The notes under the pieces were generated by a model. It searched no databases, was not told the DNA's origin, and saw nothing but the letters and a program-made list of their open reading frames with translations. Shown here one piece after another: positions 46,193 through 56,972 of a stretch of 64,000 nucleotides of DNA. How positions within the stretch are numbered: position 1 is the stretch's first letter; each line of letters begins with the position of its first letter. The position numbers and the translations under genes were made by a program. The DNA comes from Comamonadaceae bacterium OTU4NAUVB1 (GTDB lineage Bacteria > Pseudomonadota > Gammaproteobacteria > Burkholderiales > Burkholderiaceae_C), in the NCBI GenBank assembly GCA_024372625.1, contig CP099605.1:434001-498000 (forward strand), given 5' to 3'.

Positions 46193-48205
46193 TCAGGCCG
46201 TGGCCAGGGCCGGGCGGGCCAGGCGCACGGCGTGCATCCAGGCGCGGCGCAGCACGGCCGGCGAGCGCGATTCCTCGGGAATCAGCAGGAAGCCGCGTTC
46301 GCGCAGGGCGGTGCCCAGGGCGATCTGGCTGGTCATCACGGTCAGCGGAATGGCCAGCAGCAGCGGCAGGCCCACGGGCGCCAGCCACACCAGGGCGCTG
46401 GCGTCGATGAGGGCGATGCCCACGGCCAGCGCGGCGACCACGAAGGTCATCGGCGCGAGCTGCGACAGGGCGATCCTCCACGGCACGGCGGCGGCTTCGC
46501 GGGGGGGCGACTTCCAGTCGAGCTTGATGCCGGTGAGGGCGACCACGACGAACAGCGAGTGGGCCAGCATGCGCACGGGCGCCTGGACGATGGCCAGGGC
46601 GCTTTCGAGCGCGGAACTCCGGACCAGGCCCCAGAAACCACCGTACTGGCGCTGCTCGCCGCGCAGCAGCACGGCGGCGATGCCCATCACGCGCGGCAGG
46701 AACAGCAGGCACAGGGTCCACAGCCACAGGCCGGCGAGTTCCATCGGCAGCACGTTCCAGCTCGACACGAGGCTCGAACCCGACAGCCACAGGGCCGTGC
46801 CCAACGTGAGGAAGGCGAGCCACAGGGGCGCGGAGACATAGGCCATCGTGCCGGTCACGAACATGGCGCGGTGCACGCGGTGGATGCCGGGCTCGGCCAT
46901 CAGACGGGCGTTCTGCAGGTTGCCCTGGCACCAGCGGCGATCGCGCTGCAGCTCGGAGAGCAGGTCCGGCGGTTGCTGTTCGTAGCTGCCGACCAGATCG
47001 GCGCACAGCCACACGTGGTAGCCGGCGCGGCGCATCAGCGCGGCCTCGACGAAGTCGTGCGACATGATGCCGCCGGACATGCCGCCCGTGCCCTTGATGG
47101 GCGCCAGGGCGCAATGGTCCATGAACGGCTGCACGCGGATGATCGCGTTGTGGCCCCAGTAGTGGGACTCGCCGAGCTGCCAGAACTGCATGCCCAGCGT
47201 GAACAGACGGCCCGTCACGCGCGAGGCGAACTGCTGGGCGCGGGCGTGCAGGGTGACGTGGCCGATGGCCTGCGTCGCGGTCTGGATGATGCCGGCGGTC
47301 GGATTGGCCTCCATCAGCTTGACCATCGAGGTCAGGCAGTCGCCGCTCATCACGGAGTCGGCGTCGAGCACGACCATGTAGCGGTAGTCCTTGCCCCAGC
47401 GGCGGCAGAAGTCGGCCACGTTGCCGGCCTTGCGGTGCGTGCGGCGCTTGCGCAGGCGGTAGTACACCTCGACCTGCGGCTGGTTCGGGCTGGTGGCCAG
47501 GGCGGCGCGCAGGTCTTCCCAGGCGGCGCGCTCGGCGGCGGCGGTGCCGGGGTTGTAGCTGTCGGAGAGCACGAAGACGTCGAAGTGCTTCGCATGGCCG
47601 GTCGAGGCGACCGATTCGCAGGTGGCGCGCAGGCCGGCGAACACGGTGGCCACGTCCTCGTTGCAGATCGGCATGATGATCGCCGTGCGTGCCTCGGGGT
47701 TCATGGCGTGACCGGCGACCTGCTTGACCGACAGCGAGTGCTTGTCACCGCGCACCGAGACGTAGAAGCCCATCAGCGCGGTCACGAAGCCGGTGACGAC
47801 CCAGCCCGAGAGCAGGCCGTAGAGGCCGATCTGGCCGTACTGGAGCCAGGCGTTGTCGTAGTCGGGCTGGACGCCGGCGAACAGCGTCGAGGCGATGGCC
47901 GTGCTGACGATCGCCAGCACCATGAAGGCCAGGCGGCGCTGCTTGGCGGCGCGCTGCCAGGGCTGCTCGGCGGCCTCGACGGTCGGGAACGCTTCGCGCG
48001 CCTGCGCACCGCCGGCGCCCAGCTTCACCAGCATGGCCGTGCCGATGCTGTTCCAGAAGCCGCGCCAGGGACGCGGGGTCATCGAGCCGCGATGCACCGG
48101 CGGGGCCGTCGCGGAGTTGGGATGGCGTTCTTCGCGCGGCAGCACCTGGCGGGCGAAGTCGTCTTCGGTCAGTACGCGCATCTGCGAGAAATCAGTGGGT
48201 TTCAT
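46193..48205 (-). CDS. opgH: osmoregulated periplasmic glucan glucosyltransferase OpgH (MdoH)
   Basis: Inner-membrane GT2 enzyme that polymerises the beta-1,2-glucan backbone from UDP-glucose. 670 residues against 847 in E. coli. Catalytic features: IIMPICNEDVATVFAGLRAT, DSYNPGTA, VVLDADSVMSGD and the QxxRW motif in LQRDRRWCQGNLQN. Seven or so helices. It stops just after LLIPEESRSPAVL, so the E. coli tail (MHAVFNPSF...) is missing; a similar short sequence is encoded just upstream (48212-48418). opgG is absent from the window. Confidence 0.92.
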   Translation of the reverse strand: MKPTDFSQMRVLTEDDFARQVLPREERHPNSATAPPVHRGSMTPRPWRGFWNSIGTAMLVKLGAGGAQAREAFPTVEAAEQPWQRAAKQRRLAFMVLAIVSTAIASTLFAGVQPDYDNAWLQYGQIGLYGLLSGWVVTGFVTALMGFYVSVRGDKHSLSVKQVAGHAMNPEARTAIIMPICNEDVATVFAGLRATCESVASTGHAKHFDVFVLSDSYNPGTAAAERAAWEDLRAALATSPNQPQVEVYYRLRKRRTHRKAGNVADFCRRWGKDYRYMVVLDADSVMSGDCLTSMVKLMEANPTAGIIQTATQAIGHVTLHARAQQFASRVTGRLFTLGMQFWQLGESHYWGHNAIIRVQPFMDHCALAPIKGTGGMSGGIMSHDFVEAALMRRAGYHVWLCADLVGSYEQQPPDLLSELQRDRRWCQGNLQNARLMAEPGIHRVHRAMFVTGTMAYVSAPLWLAFLTLGTALWLSGSSLVSSWNVLPMELAGLWLWTLCLLFLPRVMGIAAVLLRGEQRQYGGFWGLVRSSALESALAIVQAPVRMLAHSLFVVVALTGIKLDWKSPPREAAAVPWRIALSQLAPMTFVVAALAVGIALIDASALVWLAPVGLPLLLAIPLTVMTSQIALGTALRERGFLLIPEESRSPAVLRRAWMHAVRLARPALATA

Positions 48206-48211
48206 GGCGGC

Positions 48212-48418
48212 TTACCAACGTTGCTTGAGGGGGGTGGCGGGCATGTCGCCGATTGCCGGAAGGCGCTTGGCGACGCAGTCCAGGGTGTCGGCACGCCCGG
48301 CTTCGAGTCCAGCCCCGGCGTGGCCCGGCGCGCGGGTCTTCGAGAGGAGCGCCTGCCTGGCGCGCAGGGCGTCGCGCTGCGGGCGCAGCGTGAAGGAGGG
48401 GCTGAAATGAGCGTTCAT
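48212..48418 (-). CDS. small ORF resembling the detached C-terminal tail of OpgH
   Basis: 68 codons, ending six bases before the opgH ATG. It begins MNAHFSPSF and ends PLKQRW; E. coli OpgH, from memory, has MHAVFNPSF about 70 residues before a segment ending LHFRVW, at the place where the present OpgH ends early. Shared spacing and the PSF and RW ends suggest homology to the lost tail, now upstream. AGAGG precedes the ATG. A predicted sigma-54 start falls at the ATG itself. Homology needs a profile search. Confidence 0.6.
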   Translation of the reverse strand: MNAHFSPSFTLRPQRDALRARQALLSKTRAPGHAGAGLEAGRADTLDCVAKRLPAIGDMPATPLKQRW

Positions 48419-48428
48419 GCCTCTTCTG

Positions 48429-48446
48429 TGGCAAGCCCTGTGCCAA
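48429..48446 (-). promoter_or_regulatory. sigma-54 promoter of the small ORF-opgH operon
   Basis: Minus strand TTGGCACAGGGCTTGCCA: -24 TGGCAC, five bases, -12 TTGC, with GG and GC ten bases apart as required. Predicted start is near 48419, one base before the small-ORF ATG. The adjacent upstream gene is a sigma-54 activator (glrR). Confidence 0.7.
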
Positions 48447-48450
48447 CATG

Positions 48451-48476
48451 AAAAAGTCCTTTTTAATCAAGGACTT
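48451..48476 (-). terminator. Rho-independent terminator after glrR
   Basis: Minus strand AAGTCCTT, seven bases, AAGGACTT, then TTTTT. It lies about 125 bases after the glrR stop and immediately before the sigma-54 promoter of the next operon. The same bases carry an IHF-consensus site on the plus strand. Confidence 0.75.
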
Positions 48477-48477
48477 G
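48465..48477 (+). promoter_or_regulatory. IHF-consensus site between UAS and sigma-54 promoter
   Basis: AATCAAGGACTTG fits the IHF consensus WATCAANNNNTTR at every position. It is centred about 52 bases before the predicted sigma-54 start, where IHF commonly bends DNA between activator and polymerase. Confidence 0.6.
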
Positions 48478-48540
48478 GCAATGATTTCCAGGGTTTTCCC
48501 GTGGTCGCGGCGGGCCTGGACCCGTCAGACCCCCTGAATT

Positions 48541-48558
48541 TGTCGCCTGAGCCCGACA
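48541..48558. promoter_or_regulatory. GlrR-type upstream activating site
   Basis: TGTC-N10-GACA (spacer GCCTGAGCCC) matches the published GlrR (QseF/YfhA) recognition sequence exactly. It lies about 130 bases before the predicted sigma-54 start of the opgH operon and 57 bases after the glrR coding end. Confidence 0.65.
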
Positions 48559-48590
48559 GGCATTGGAGTCCCAGCCCGGGAATCCAATCA

Positions 48591-48600
48591 AATCAACGAC

Positions 48601-48603
<3 letters not shown>
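48591..48603 (+). promoter_or_regulatory. second IHF-consensus site at the glrR 3' end
   Basis: AATCAACGACTTA also matches WATCAANNNNTTR fully. It overlaps the glrR stop codon and lies on the far side of the GlrR site from the promoter. Whether it is occupied is unknown. Confidence 0.4.
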
Positions 48604-50028
<1,425 letters not shown>

Positions 50029-50093
50029 GGCGGGATTCCTGGGAGGGTCTGGGGGAAGGTGGGGGGCGGACGGCGGCGGCGGCGTGCGATCGT

Positions 50094-50828
<735 letters not shown>

Positions 50829-50911
50829 GAGGAACAAGGCGAAGGGCGGATGGACGACGGGCTCGGGCGGCGGTGCTGGGGTGCGCGATCGGATGGCGGC
50901 GTCGGGGCCGC

Positions 50912-52339
50912 TCAGGCCGTTCTCGGCAGTTCGATGCGAAAGCGCGCACCGGGCCCGTCGGGCAGCAGCGCGACGCGCCCCCCGTGGGCCGCAATGTACT
51001 CCTGCACGATCGACAGGCCGATGCCGGTGCCCTTGACCGCGTGCTCCGGCTGGCGGCTGCCGCGATAGAAGGGCTCGAAGATGCGCTCGCGATCGTCCTC
51101 GGCGATGCCGGGTCCGGCATCGGCGATGTCGATGCAGGTCGTCTCGCCCAGGGCCCGGACCTCGATGCGGATGGTGCCGCCGCGCGCCGAGAAGCGGATC
51201 GCGTTGGACAGCAGGTTGGCGATGGCCGTGCCGAGCTTGGTGCGGTCCACCGCCACCGATAGCGGCTCGCCGCCGACCTCCACGCGCAGGCCGTAGGCAT
51301 GCCACTGCAGGCGCTGGGCCTCGACCTGCTCCTCGATCAGCGGCAGCAGCGGCGTGCGCTCGCGGTGGAGTTCGCGCGCCTCGAAGGCGGCGGCGTTGAA
51401 GCGCAGCAGCGCCTCGATCTGGCCCTGCAGCGAGATCGCGTTCTGCTGCAGGATCTGCGCGACCTCGTGCTGCGCGGGGGTGAGCGCGCCGGTCACGCCG
51501 TCCTCCAGGAGCGAGATGCCCTCGCGCAGCGCGGCCAGCGGCGTCTTGAGTTCATGGGAGACGTGACGCAGGAAGCGTGCCTTGTCGGCGTCGAGTTCGG
51601 TCAGGCGCAGGCGCAGCCATTCGAGCTGCTGCGACACGCGCCGCACGTCGGCCGGTCCGCGGATGTCGATCGGCTCGTCCAGCCGGTTCTCGCCCAGCCC
51701 GACGATGGCGCGCTGCAGCCGCTTGAAGGGCCGCGCCAGCCACACCCCGAAGGCCAGCGCCAGCGCCACGGCCAGGGCGCTGGCGGCGAGCACCTGGCGC
51801 ATCAGCCGCACGCGCGCGCTCTCGATGCGCTGCGCCAGTGCCTTGTTCTGCGCCTCGATCTGCGCCTGGGCCTGCTGCGCGATGGCGGTGTTGGCGGTGT
51901 CCAGGTCGCGGAACTGCATCGCCATGGTCGACTCGCGCGCGAGCGCGGTCTCCGCCGGGCCGCCCAGCAGCGTCTGCAGGGCGGCGAGCTGGTCGCGCCA
52001 GGGCGCCACGGAGGCCGCCGGCACGCCGTTGTCCTCCAGCCGCTCGACGATGGCGCGGGCGTCGCGCGCGGCGTCCTCGAAGCGCCGGCGCAGCACCGCG
52101 TCGTTGAGCACCAGCGACTGGCGACCGGCGCGCTCCATCGCGGCGCTGCGCTCGGCGAGCGACTGCGCCGCGCCCGACAGCGCCAGCGCGCGCGCGGCGG
52201 CGTCGCGGCTCTGCGTCATGAGCGCGTCGTACTGGAACACCGAGCGCAGCGCGACCCCCACCAGCAGCGCGGTGATCAGCAGGAAGGCGCACAGCAGCAG
52301 CTGCTGGAAGGAGCCGCGCACGGCCTTGAAATGCGCCAT
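50912..52339 (-). CDS. glrK: sensor histidine kinase GlrK (QseE/YfhK)
   Basis: 475 residues: membrane helix QLLLCAFLLITALLVGVAL, a helical periplasmic sensor (about 40-180), second helix VLAASALAVALALAFGVWLA, HAMP, the H-box FLRHVSHELKTPLAALREG, ATP domain LGTAIANLLSNAIRFS, ADAGPGIAEDDRERIFEPF and KGTGIGLSIVQEY. Overlaps miaB by one base (TGATG) and precedes the lipoprotein and glrR, so one operon. Assigned by gene order as well as domains. Confidence 0.9.
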   Translation of the reverse strand: MAHFKAVRGSFQQLLLCAFLLITALLVGVALRSVFQYDALMTQSRDAAARALALSGAAQSLAERSAAMERAGRQSLVLNDAVLRRRFEDAARDARAIVERLEDNGVPAASVAPWRDQLAALQTLLGGPAETALARESTMAMQFRDLDTANTAIAQQAQAQIEAQNKALAQRIESARVRLMRQVLAASALAVALALAFGVWLARPFKRLQRAIVGLGENRLDEPIDIRGPADVRRVSQQLEWLRLRLTELDADKARFLRHVSHELKTPLAALREGISLLEDGVTGALTPAQHEVAQILQQNAISLQGQIEALLRFNAAAFEARELHRERTPLLPLIEEQVEAQRLQWHAYGLRVEVGGEPLSVAVDRTKLGTAIANLLSNAIRFSARGGTIRIEVRALGETTCIDIADAGPGIAEDDRERIFEPFYRGSRQPEHAVKGTGIGLSIVQEYIAAHGGRVALLPDGPGARFRIELPRTA

Positions 52340-53718
52340 CAGGCGGGCAGCGGCGCCACGTCGGCCGCGGCGGGCGCCACCGGACCGTCCGATTCCCGCA
52401 CCGGCACCTCGCCGCGCAGCGTGTAGGCCAGCGAGCGCGTGACGCGCAGGTCGACCATCTGCCCGACCAGCCGCGCGTCGCCCGCGAAGTTGACCACGCG
52501 GTTGCAGTCGGTGCGGCCCATCAGCTCGCTGGCGTCCTTGCGCGATGCGCCCTCGACCAGCACGCGCTGCGTGGTGCCCACCAGGGCCTGGCCGAAGCGC
52601 TTGACGTTGGCGTCGATGGCCGCCTGCAGCCGGTGCAGCCGCGCGAGCTTGACCTCGTGCGGCGTGTCGTCGTGCAGCGCGGCGGCCGGCGTGCCCGGGC
52701 GCGGGCTGAAGATGAAGCTGAAACTGGCGTCGAACGCCATGTCGTCGATGAGCTTCATCATCCGCTCGAAGTCGTCCTCGGTCTCCCCGGGGAATCCGAC
52801 GATGAAGTCGCTCGACAGCGCCAGGCCCGGGCGCAGGGCGCGCAGCTTGCGCACCGTGCTCTTGTATTCCATGGCGGTGTAGCCGCGCTTCATGGCCATC
52901 AGGATGCGGTCGCTGCCGTGCTGCACCGGCAGGTGCAGGTGCGAGACCAGCTGCGGGATGCGGCCGTAGGCCTCGATCAGGCGCGGCGTGAACTCGTTGG
53001 GGTGGCTGGTGGTGTAGCGCACGCGCGCGATGCCGGGGATCTCGGCGACGTACTCCAGCAGCAGCGCGAAGTCGGCGATTTCGGCGGTGCCGCCCATGGC
53101 GCCCCGATAGGCGTTCACGTTCTGGCCCAGCAGCGTGACCTCGCGCACGCCCTGCGCGGCCAGCCCGGCCACCTCGGCGAGCACGTCGTCGAACGGCCGG
53201 CTGACCTCCTCGCCGCGGGTGTAGGGCACCACGCAGTAGCTGCAGTACTTGGAGCAGCCCTCCATGATCGAGACGAAGGCCGTCACGCCGTCCACGCGCG
53301 CGGGCGGCAGGTGGTCGAACTTCTCGATCTCCGGGAAGCTGATGTCCACCTGGGAGCGGTCCTGGCGCTCGCGCCGGGCCAGCATCTCGGGCAGGCGGTG
53401 CAGCGTCTGCGGACCGAACACCACGTCCACGTAGGGCGCGCGCGCGATGATGGCCGCGCCCTCCTGGCTGGCCACGCAGCCGCCCACGCCGATGCGCACG
53501 CCGCGCGCCTTGAGGTGCTTGACGCGGCCGAGGTCGCTGAAGACCTTCTCCTGCGCCTTCTCGCGCACGGAGCAGGTGTTGAAGAGGATCAGGTCGGCCT
53601 CCTCGACGTCCTGCGTCGGCTCGTAGCCCTCGGCGGCGTGGAGCACGTCGGCCATCTTGTCCGAGTCGTACTCGTTCATCTGGCAGCCGAAGGTTTTGAT
53701 GAAGACTTTCTTGGACAT
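52339..53718 (-). CDS. miaB: tRNA methylthiotransferase MiaB
   Basis: Radical-SAM enzyme adding the 2-methylthio group to i6A37 of tRNA. 459 residues from [13 protein letters not shown]-terminal cluster Cys lie in [28 protein letters not shown] and [10 protein letters not shown]; the radical-SAM CxxxCxxC is [18 protein letters not shown]-terminal TRAM domain ([20 protein letters not shown]). First gene of the string with glrK, qseG-like and glrR; this linkage is unusual compared with enterobacteria. Confidence 0.96.
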   Translation of the reverse strand: MSKKVFIKTFGCQMNEYDSDKMADVLHAAEGYEPTQDVEEADLILFNTCSVREKAQEKVFSDLGRVKHLKARGVRIGVGGCVASQEGAAIIARAPYVDVVFGPQTLHRLPEMLARRERQDRSQVDISFPEIEKFDHLPPARVDGVTAFVSIMEGCSKYCSYCVVPYTRGEEVSRPFDDVLAEVAGLAAQGVREVTLLGQNVNAYRGAMGGTAEIADFALLLEYVAEIPGIARVRYTTSHPNEFTPRLIEAYGRIPQLVSHLHLPVQHGSDRILMAMKRGYTAMEYKSTVRKLRALRPGLALSSDFIVGFPGETEDDFERMMKLIDDMAFDASFSFIFSPRPGTPAAALHDDTPHEVKLARLHRLQAAIDANVKRFGQALVGTTQRVLVEGASRKDASELMGRTDCNRVVNFAGDARLVGQMVDLRVTRSLAYTLRGEVPVRESDGPVAPAAADVAPLPA

Positions 53719-53765
53719 GGGTCGTGGGGTGCGTGGAGCGGTCGGGGGCGGAAGACGAGGGGCGT

Positions 53766-54293
53766 TCACTGTCCGTAGGCGGGCAGGTCGGCGAACGGCG
53801 TGCGCGCGTCGTCGCGCGCGCCGGGGGAGACGAAGGGCCAGAAATCCAGCAGGGGGCGCGAGGCCGTGGCACGCGGGGCGCGCGCCTCGTCGGGGCTCAG
53901 CACCCACACCTCGCGCACCAGGCCGGCGGCGTCGCGCGTGTAGTTGATCCGCAGGTCCTGGCCCGTGATGGCGGCGCTCACCACCGACAGGTTGCGCGCG
54001 TCGCGGATGCGCACGCCGGGCGAGAAGCGGTCCTCGCGGCCGTCCAGCAGGATCGTCGGGACGTCGATCACCCGCAACTGGCCGCGCAGGGCGTCGTCGG
54101 GAAAGTTGCGGCCGCCGAACGCGGCCTCGCTGGAGAGGCCCGAGGCGGGAAACAGCGTGCCCTCGGCGGTGGCCTGGGCGCGGGCGGGCGCGGGCGCGAG
54201 GACCGGGGCGAGCAGCGCCAGGGCCAGCACGGCCGCGGCGGGCGTCGACACGGCCGGGCCCGGACGCCGCGGGTGGCGGAAGCAGCGGTTCAT
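53766..54293 (-). CDS. secreted protein of unknown function
   Basis: About 175 residues from ATG 54293 (54302 also possible). Arg-rich N terminus, hydrophobic core [20 protein letters not shown] and likely cleavage after ARA. The mature part has [21 protein letters not shown] and [17 protein letters not shown]; no motif recognised. It lies 67 bases beyond the hydrolase gene that ends the NRPS operon and 47 bases before miaB, with no terminator seen on either side. Confidence 0.72.
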   Translation of the reverse strand: MNRCFRHPRRPGPAVSTPAAAVLALALLAPVLAPAPARAQATAEGTLFPASGLSSEAAFGGRNFPDDALRGQLRVIDVPTILLDGREDRFSPGVRIRDARNLSVVSAAITGQDLRINYTRDAAGLVREVWVLSPDEARAPRATASRPLLDFWPFVSPGARDDARTPFADLPAYGQ

Positions 54294-54360
54294 GGGTGAC
54301 ATCCAGAGGCTGGGGAACCCCCGATTTTGCGCGATCGGGCCGCCGCGCGCCGGCACGCGG

Positions 54361-55380
54361 CTAGTAGACCGACTCGATGAAGCCGTTGTCCTGTGCCTGG
54401 CCGCGGCGCTGGCCACCGCCCCTGGCGGGCGCCAGCGCGCCCCAGGCGCTGGGGGTCTCCTCGGCCGGCGCGCCGGCGCGGTGGGCGTTGCCCGGCACCT
54501 GGCCCAGGGTCGAGCCCGGCATCGCCACGCCGAGCGCCCAGTTCGAGGCGCAGGTGAGGAACGCGCCCTGCGCGGCGAGCGACGTCACGGTGTGGTCGAT
54601 GTCGCGCGAGAACTCGTAGCGCACCTTGTCGGCGAACGGCTCGCGCACCAGCGTGCCGAGGTGGTCGCGGTCCACGTCGCGCACGTGCTGCGTGCCCGAA
54701 TAGAGCAGGTAGACCGAGACGCCGCGCGCCACCAGCTTGGCCATCGCGCCGCTGAAGGTCGCGCGGACCTCGGCGGGCGTTTCCTTCTCCAGCGTGAAGA
54801 TGTTGACGGCCGGGGCGTCGGCCGCCACGGGCGCGGCGTTGGTGAAGGTGCGGCGCAGCCAGCGCAGGGTCTTGCCGATCACGGCCGGATTGGTCGGCGC
54901 GGCGAGCGCGCGCCGCAGCGAGCGCTCCCAGTGCCAGCGGCGGCCGGCGAAGCTGTAGCCGTCGAACAGCAGGATCCCGGTCACGCGCGGGTCGGCCACC
55001 GCGAGGTTCAGCGCGTGCGCCGCGCCCGAGCACAGCCCCACCACCAGGAAGCGCTGGATGCCGTGCGTCGTGCGCAGCAGGTCCATGCCGGCCTGCAGGT
55101 CCAGCACGCACTGCGCGTGGTAGCCGAGTTCGGTGCGCGCCGGCGCGCTGTCGCCCAGGCCGGCCAGGTCCATGCGCAGGCTGGTGATGCCCATGGTGGC
55201 GAGCCGGTGGGCCAGCTTCACGTTGATGCGGTGCGGACCTCCCCGGTGGTTGGCGCCCATGTTGAGCATCAGGCACGCGATGGGCGCGCCCGTGCTGCTC
55301 GCCGGGGTCGTGATCACGCCGACGAGGTTGCGTTCGGTGCCGAAGAGGATGGGGATTTGCTCGATGTCCATGTCACTCAT
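54361..55380 (-). CDS. alpha/beta hydrolase with Cys nucleophile position
   Basis: 339 residues. Lipase-like fold: NMGANHRGGPHRINVKLAHR, SLRMDLAGLGDS and the nucleophile elbow VVGLCSGAAHAL, where the usual GxSxG Ser is Cys (GLCSG). A His in SRDIDHTVTS could complete the triad. It resembles the first of two hydrolases known from exosortase-associated clusters. C-terminal ~60 residues look disordered. Overlaps the second hydrolase by eight bases; a later ATG at 55371 is possible. Perhaps an editing or releasing thioesterase for the NRPS. Confidence 0.82.
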   Translation of the reverse strand: MSDMDIEQIPILFGTERNLVGVITTPASSTGAPIACLMLNMGANHRGGPHRINVKLAHRLATMGITSLRMDLAGLGDSAPARTELGYHAQCVLDLQAGMDLLRTTHGIQRFLVVGLCSGAAHALNLAVADPRVTGILLFDGYSFAGRRWHWERSLRRALAAPTNPAVIGKTLRWLRRTFTNAAPVAADAPAVNIFTLEKETPAEVRATFSGAMAKLVARGVSVYLLYSGTQHVRDVDRDHLGTLVREPFADKVRYEFSRDIDHTVTSLAAQGAFLTCASNWALGVAMPGSTLGQVPGNAHRAGAPAEETPSAWGALAPARGGGQRRGQAQDNGFIESVY

Positions 55381-56185
55381 TCATCGTTGCGAGTAGTTGT
55401 TTCAGCGCTTCGGAGGGCACCATGGCATTGCTGCTGCCGGGGTCGGAGTTCCAGTCGAGCGGATGATCGAAGTCGAGCACGCGTGCCGCGGGCTGCAGGC
55501 GCGCCCATTGCGCGACGGCCTTGTCGCCGGGACGGGCGATGACGGTGGTACGACCCGTCGCCTCGCAGCGGAGTTCCCCGGGCTGCAGCCGCAGCAGCTG
55601 GCCGCGCAGGCGGGCCGAGACGCCGAAGCCGGAGGCCTCGGTGACGAAGGCATTCTCATCGCTCGCGAGCTGGCGGCGCAGCGACGGCTCCGGGATGCAG
55701 TAGGAGATCTCCAGCGAATGCACATGCCATTCGCGCAGCATCCGCGTGTAGGCCGGACCGTCCATGACCGGCTCCCACAGCACCAGGCGGTCGAGCGCCG
55801 GGCGCGCCTGGCGTGCCGCCAGCAGGGCGAGCGTGCCGCCCAGGCGAACGCCCAGCCAGTTGACCGGCGGCGTGCCCGCCGGCGTGGTCGAGAGCCGGCG
55901 CAGTTCCTCGTGCGCGGCGACGACGTCGCGCGACCAGCCTTCGAGGTCGCCGTCGTCGTCCTCGCCCGGCGAGTCGCCGGTGCCGTGGTAGTCGAAGCGC
56001 AGCACCGAGAAGCCGGCCCGCGCGAGCCGGTCGGCCAGCACCTTGAAGAAGCGGTGCGAGCGCAGCGCCTCCTGGCCGAAGGGCGGGCAGACCAGCACCG
56101 CGCCGCGCATCGCGCGGCCTTCCTCGGCGGGGTGGTAGAGGCCGAAAAGCCGACGCGAGGCCGGGCCGAACATCAGGGGAGTCAT
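55373..56185 (-). CDS. alpha/beta hydrolase lacking the Ser nucleophile
   Basis: 270 residues from MTPLMFGP. VLVCPPFGQEALRSHRFF, SVLRFDYHGTGDSPG and WLGVRLGGTLALLAARQ are hydrolase-like, but the nucleophile position of the elbow (GVRLG) is Arg, so ordinary Ser catalysis is not expected. It resembles the second hydrolase of exosortase-associated pairs. Start overlaps the phosphopantetheinyl transferase stop as ATGA. Possibly a non-catalytic partner of the following hydrolase; this is inference. Confidence 0.82.
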   Translation of the reverse strand: MTPLMFGPASRRLFGLYHPAEEGRAMRGAVLVCPPFGQEALRSHRFFKVLADRLARAGFSVLRFDYHGTGDSPGEDDDGDLEGWSRDVVAAHEELRRLSTTPAGTPPVNWLGVRLGGTLALLAARQARPALDRLVLWEPVMDGPAYTRMLREWHVHSLEISYCIPEPSLRRQLASDENAFVTEASGFGVSARLRGQLLRLQPGELRCEATGRTTVIARPGDKAVAQWARLQPAARVLDFDHPLDWNSDPGSSNAMVPSEALKQLLATMNE

Positions 56186-56958
56186 GACAGGATCTTCATT
56201 GCGTGCGTGCCGACGCACGCGGAAACAGGCCGGGGCGCGTCCCGGGGAATGCGCAGCGCGAGCGCCCCGACGGCGTCCGCGGTGCAGGAGAAGGACCGCA
56301 GGCGCAGCCGCTGGGTGCCCTCCGGCGTCTCGATGTCGAGGTCGAGCGCCTCGCCCTCCAGGCCCTCGACGCCCACCTCGAAACCGTCGGTGGCCAGCTG
56401 CAGGCCCAGGCCCAGCGCCTTCAGGCAGGCTTCCTTGCGCGTCCAGCAGACGAAGAACGCGTGCTCGGCCCGCAGCGGGTCGCGCGCCGCCAGGCGCGCC
56501 AGCGCCGCCCGCTCGCCCGGTGCGAAGTAGCTGCGCGCCAGGGCCGCCCAGTCCGCCATCGGCCGCAGCACCTCGACATCGACGCCGACCTCGTGCGTGT
56601 CCGACACCGCCACCAGACCGGTCCCGAGGCTGTGGCTCAGGTTGAAGTGCGGCGCGGGCGCCCGTGGCGTCGCCGGGGCGGCGAGCACCGGCTTGCCGTG
56701 CGTCGTCTCCACCATGTCGAGCAGGACGCCGTGGCGGCCGGTGCGCCGCGCCAGCAGTTCGCGCAGCGCGGCGTGCGCGACGACGTGGCGGTTGCGGTCG
56801 CGCTCGAAGACGAAGCGTTCCGCGCGCGCGCGCTCGGCGGGCGACAGCCGCGCGCGCATGGCCTCGGTGGGCGGCTGGTCGAGGTCGATGCGCCAGACGG
56901 CGCAGACCGACGCGGCGATGCCGGTCGACGGCAGCGGTACGGGGCGCGTCGTCGTCAT
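56182..56958 (-). CDS. Sfp-type 4'-phosphopantetheinyl transferase
   Basis: 258 residues. Activates carrier domains by transferring phosphopantetheine from CoA. Family motifs: HFNLSHSLGTGLVAVSD, EVGVDVEVLRP and FFVCWTRKEACLKALGLGL with the metal-binding acidic residues. Starts 14 bases after the NRPS stop and is the obvious activator of its two T domains. Broad-specificity Sfp type is inferred from length and the WxxKEA motif. Confidence 0.92.
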   Translation of the reverse strand: MTTTRPVPLPSTGIAASVCAVWRIDLDQPPTEAMRARLSPAERARAERFVFERDRNRHVVAHAALRELLARRTGRHGVLLDMVETTHGKPVLAAPATPRAPAPHFNLSHSLGTGLVAVSDTHEVGVDVEVLRPMADWAALARSYFAPGERAALARLAARDPLRAEHAFFVCWTRKEACLKALGLGLQLATDGFEVGVEGLEGEALDLDIETPEGTQRLRLRSFSCTADAVGALALRIPRDAPRPVSACVGTHAMKILS

Positions 56959-56972
56959 GGCGTGATGCCCGT

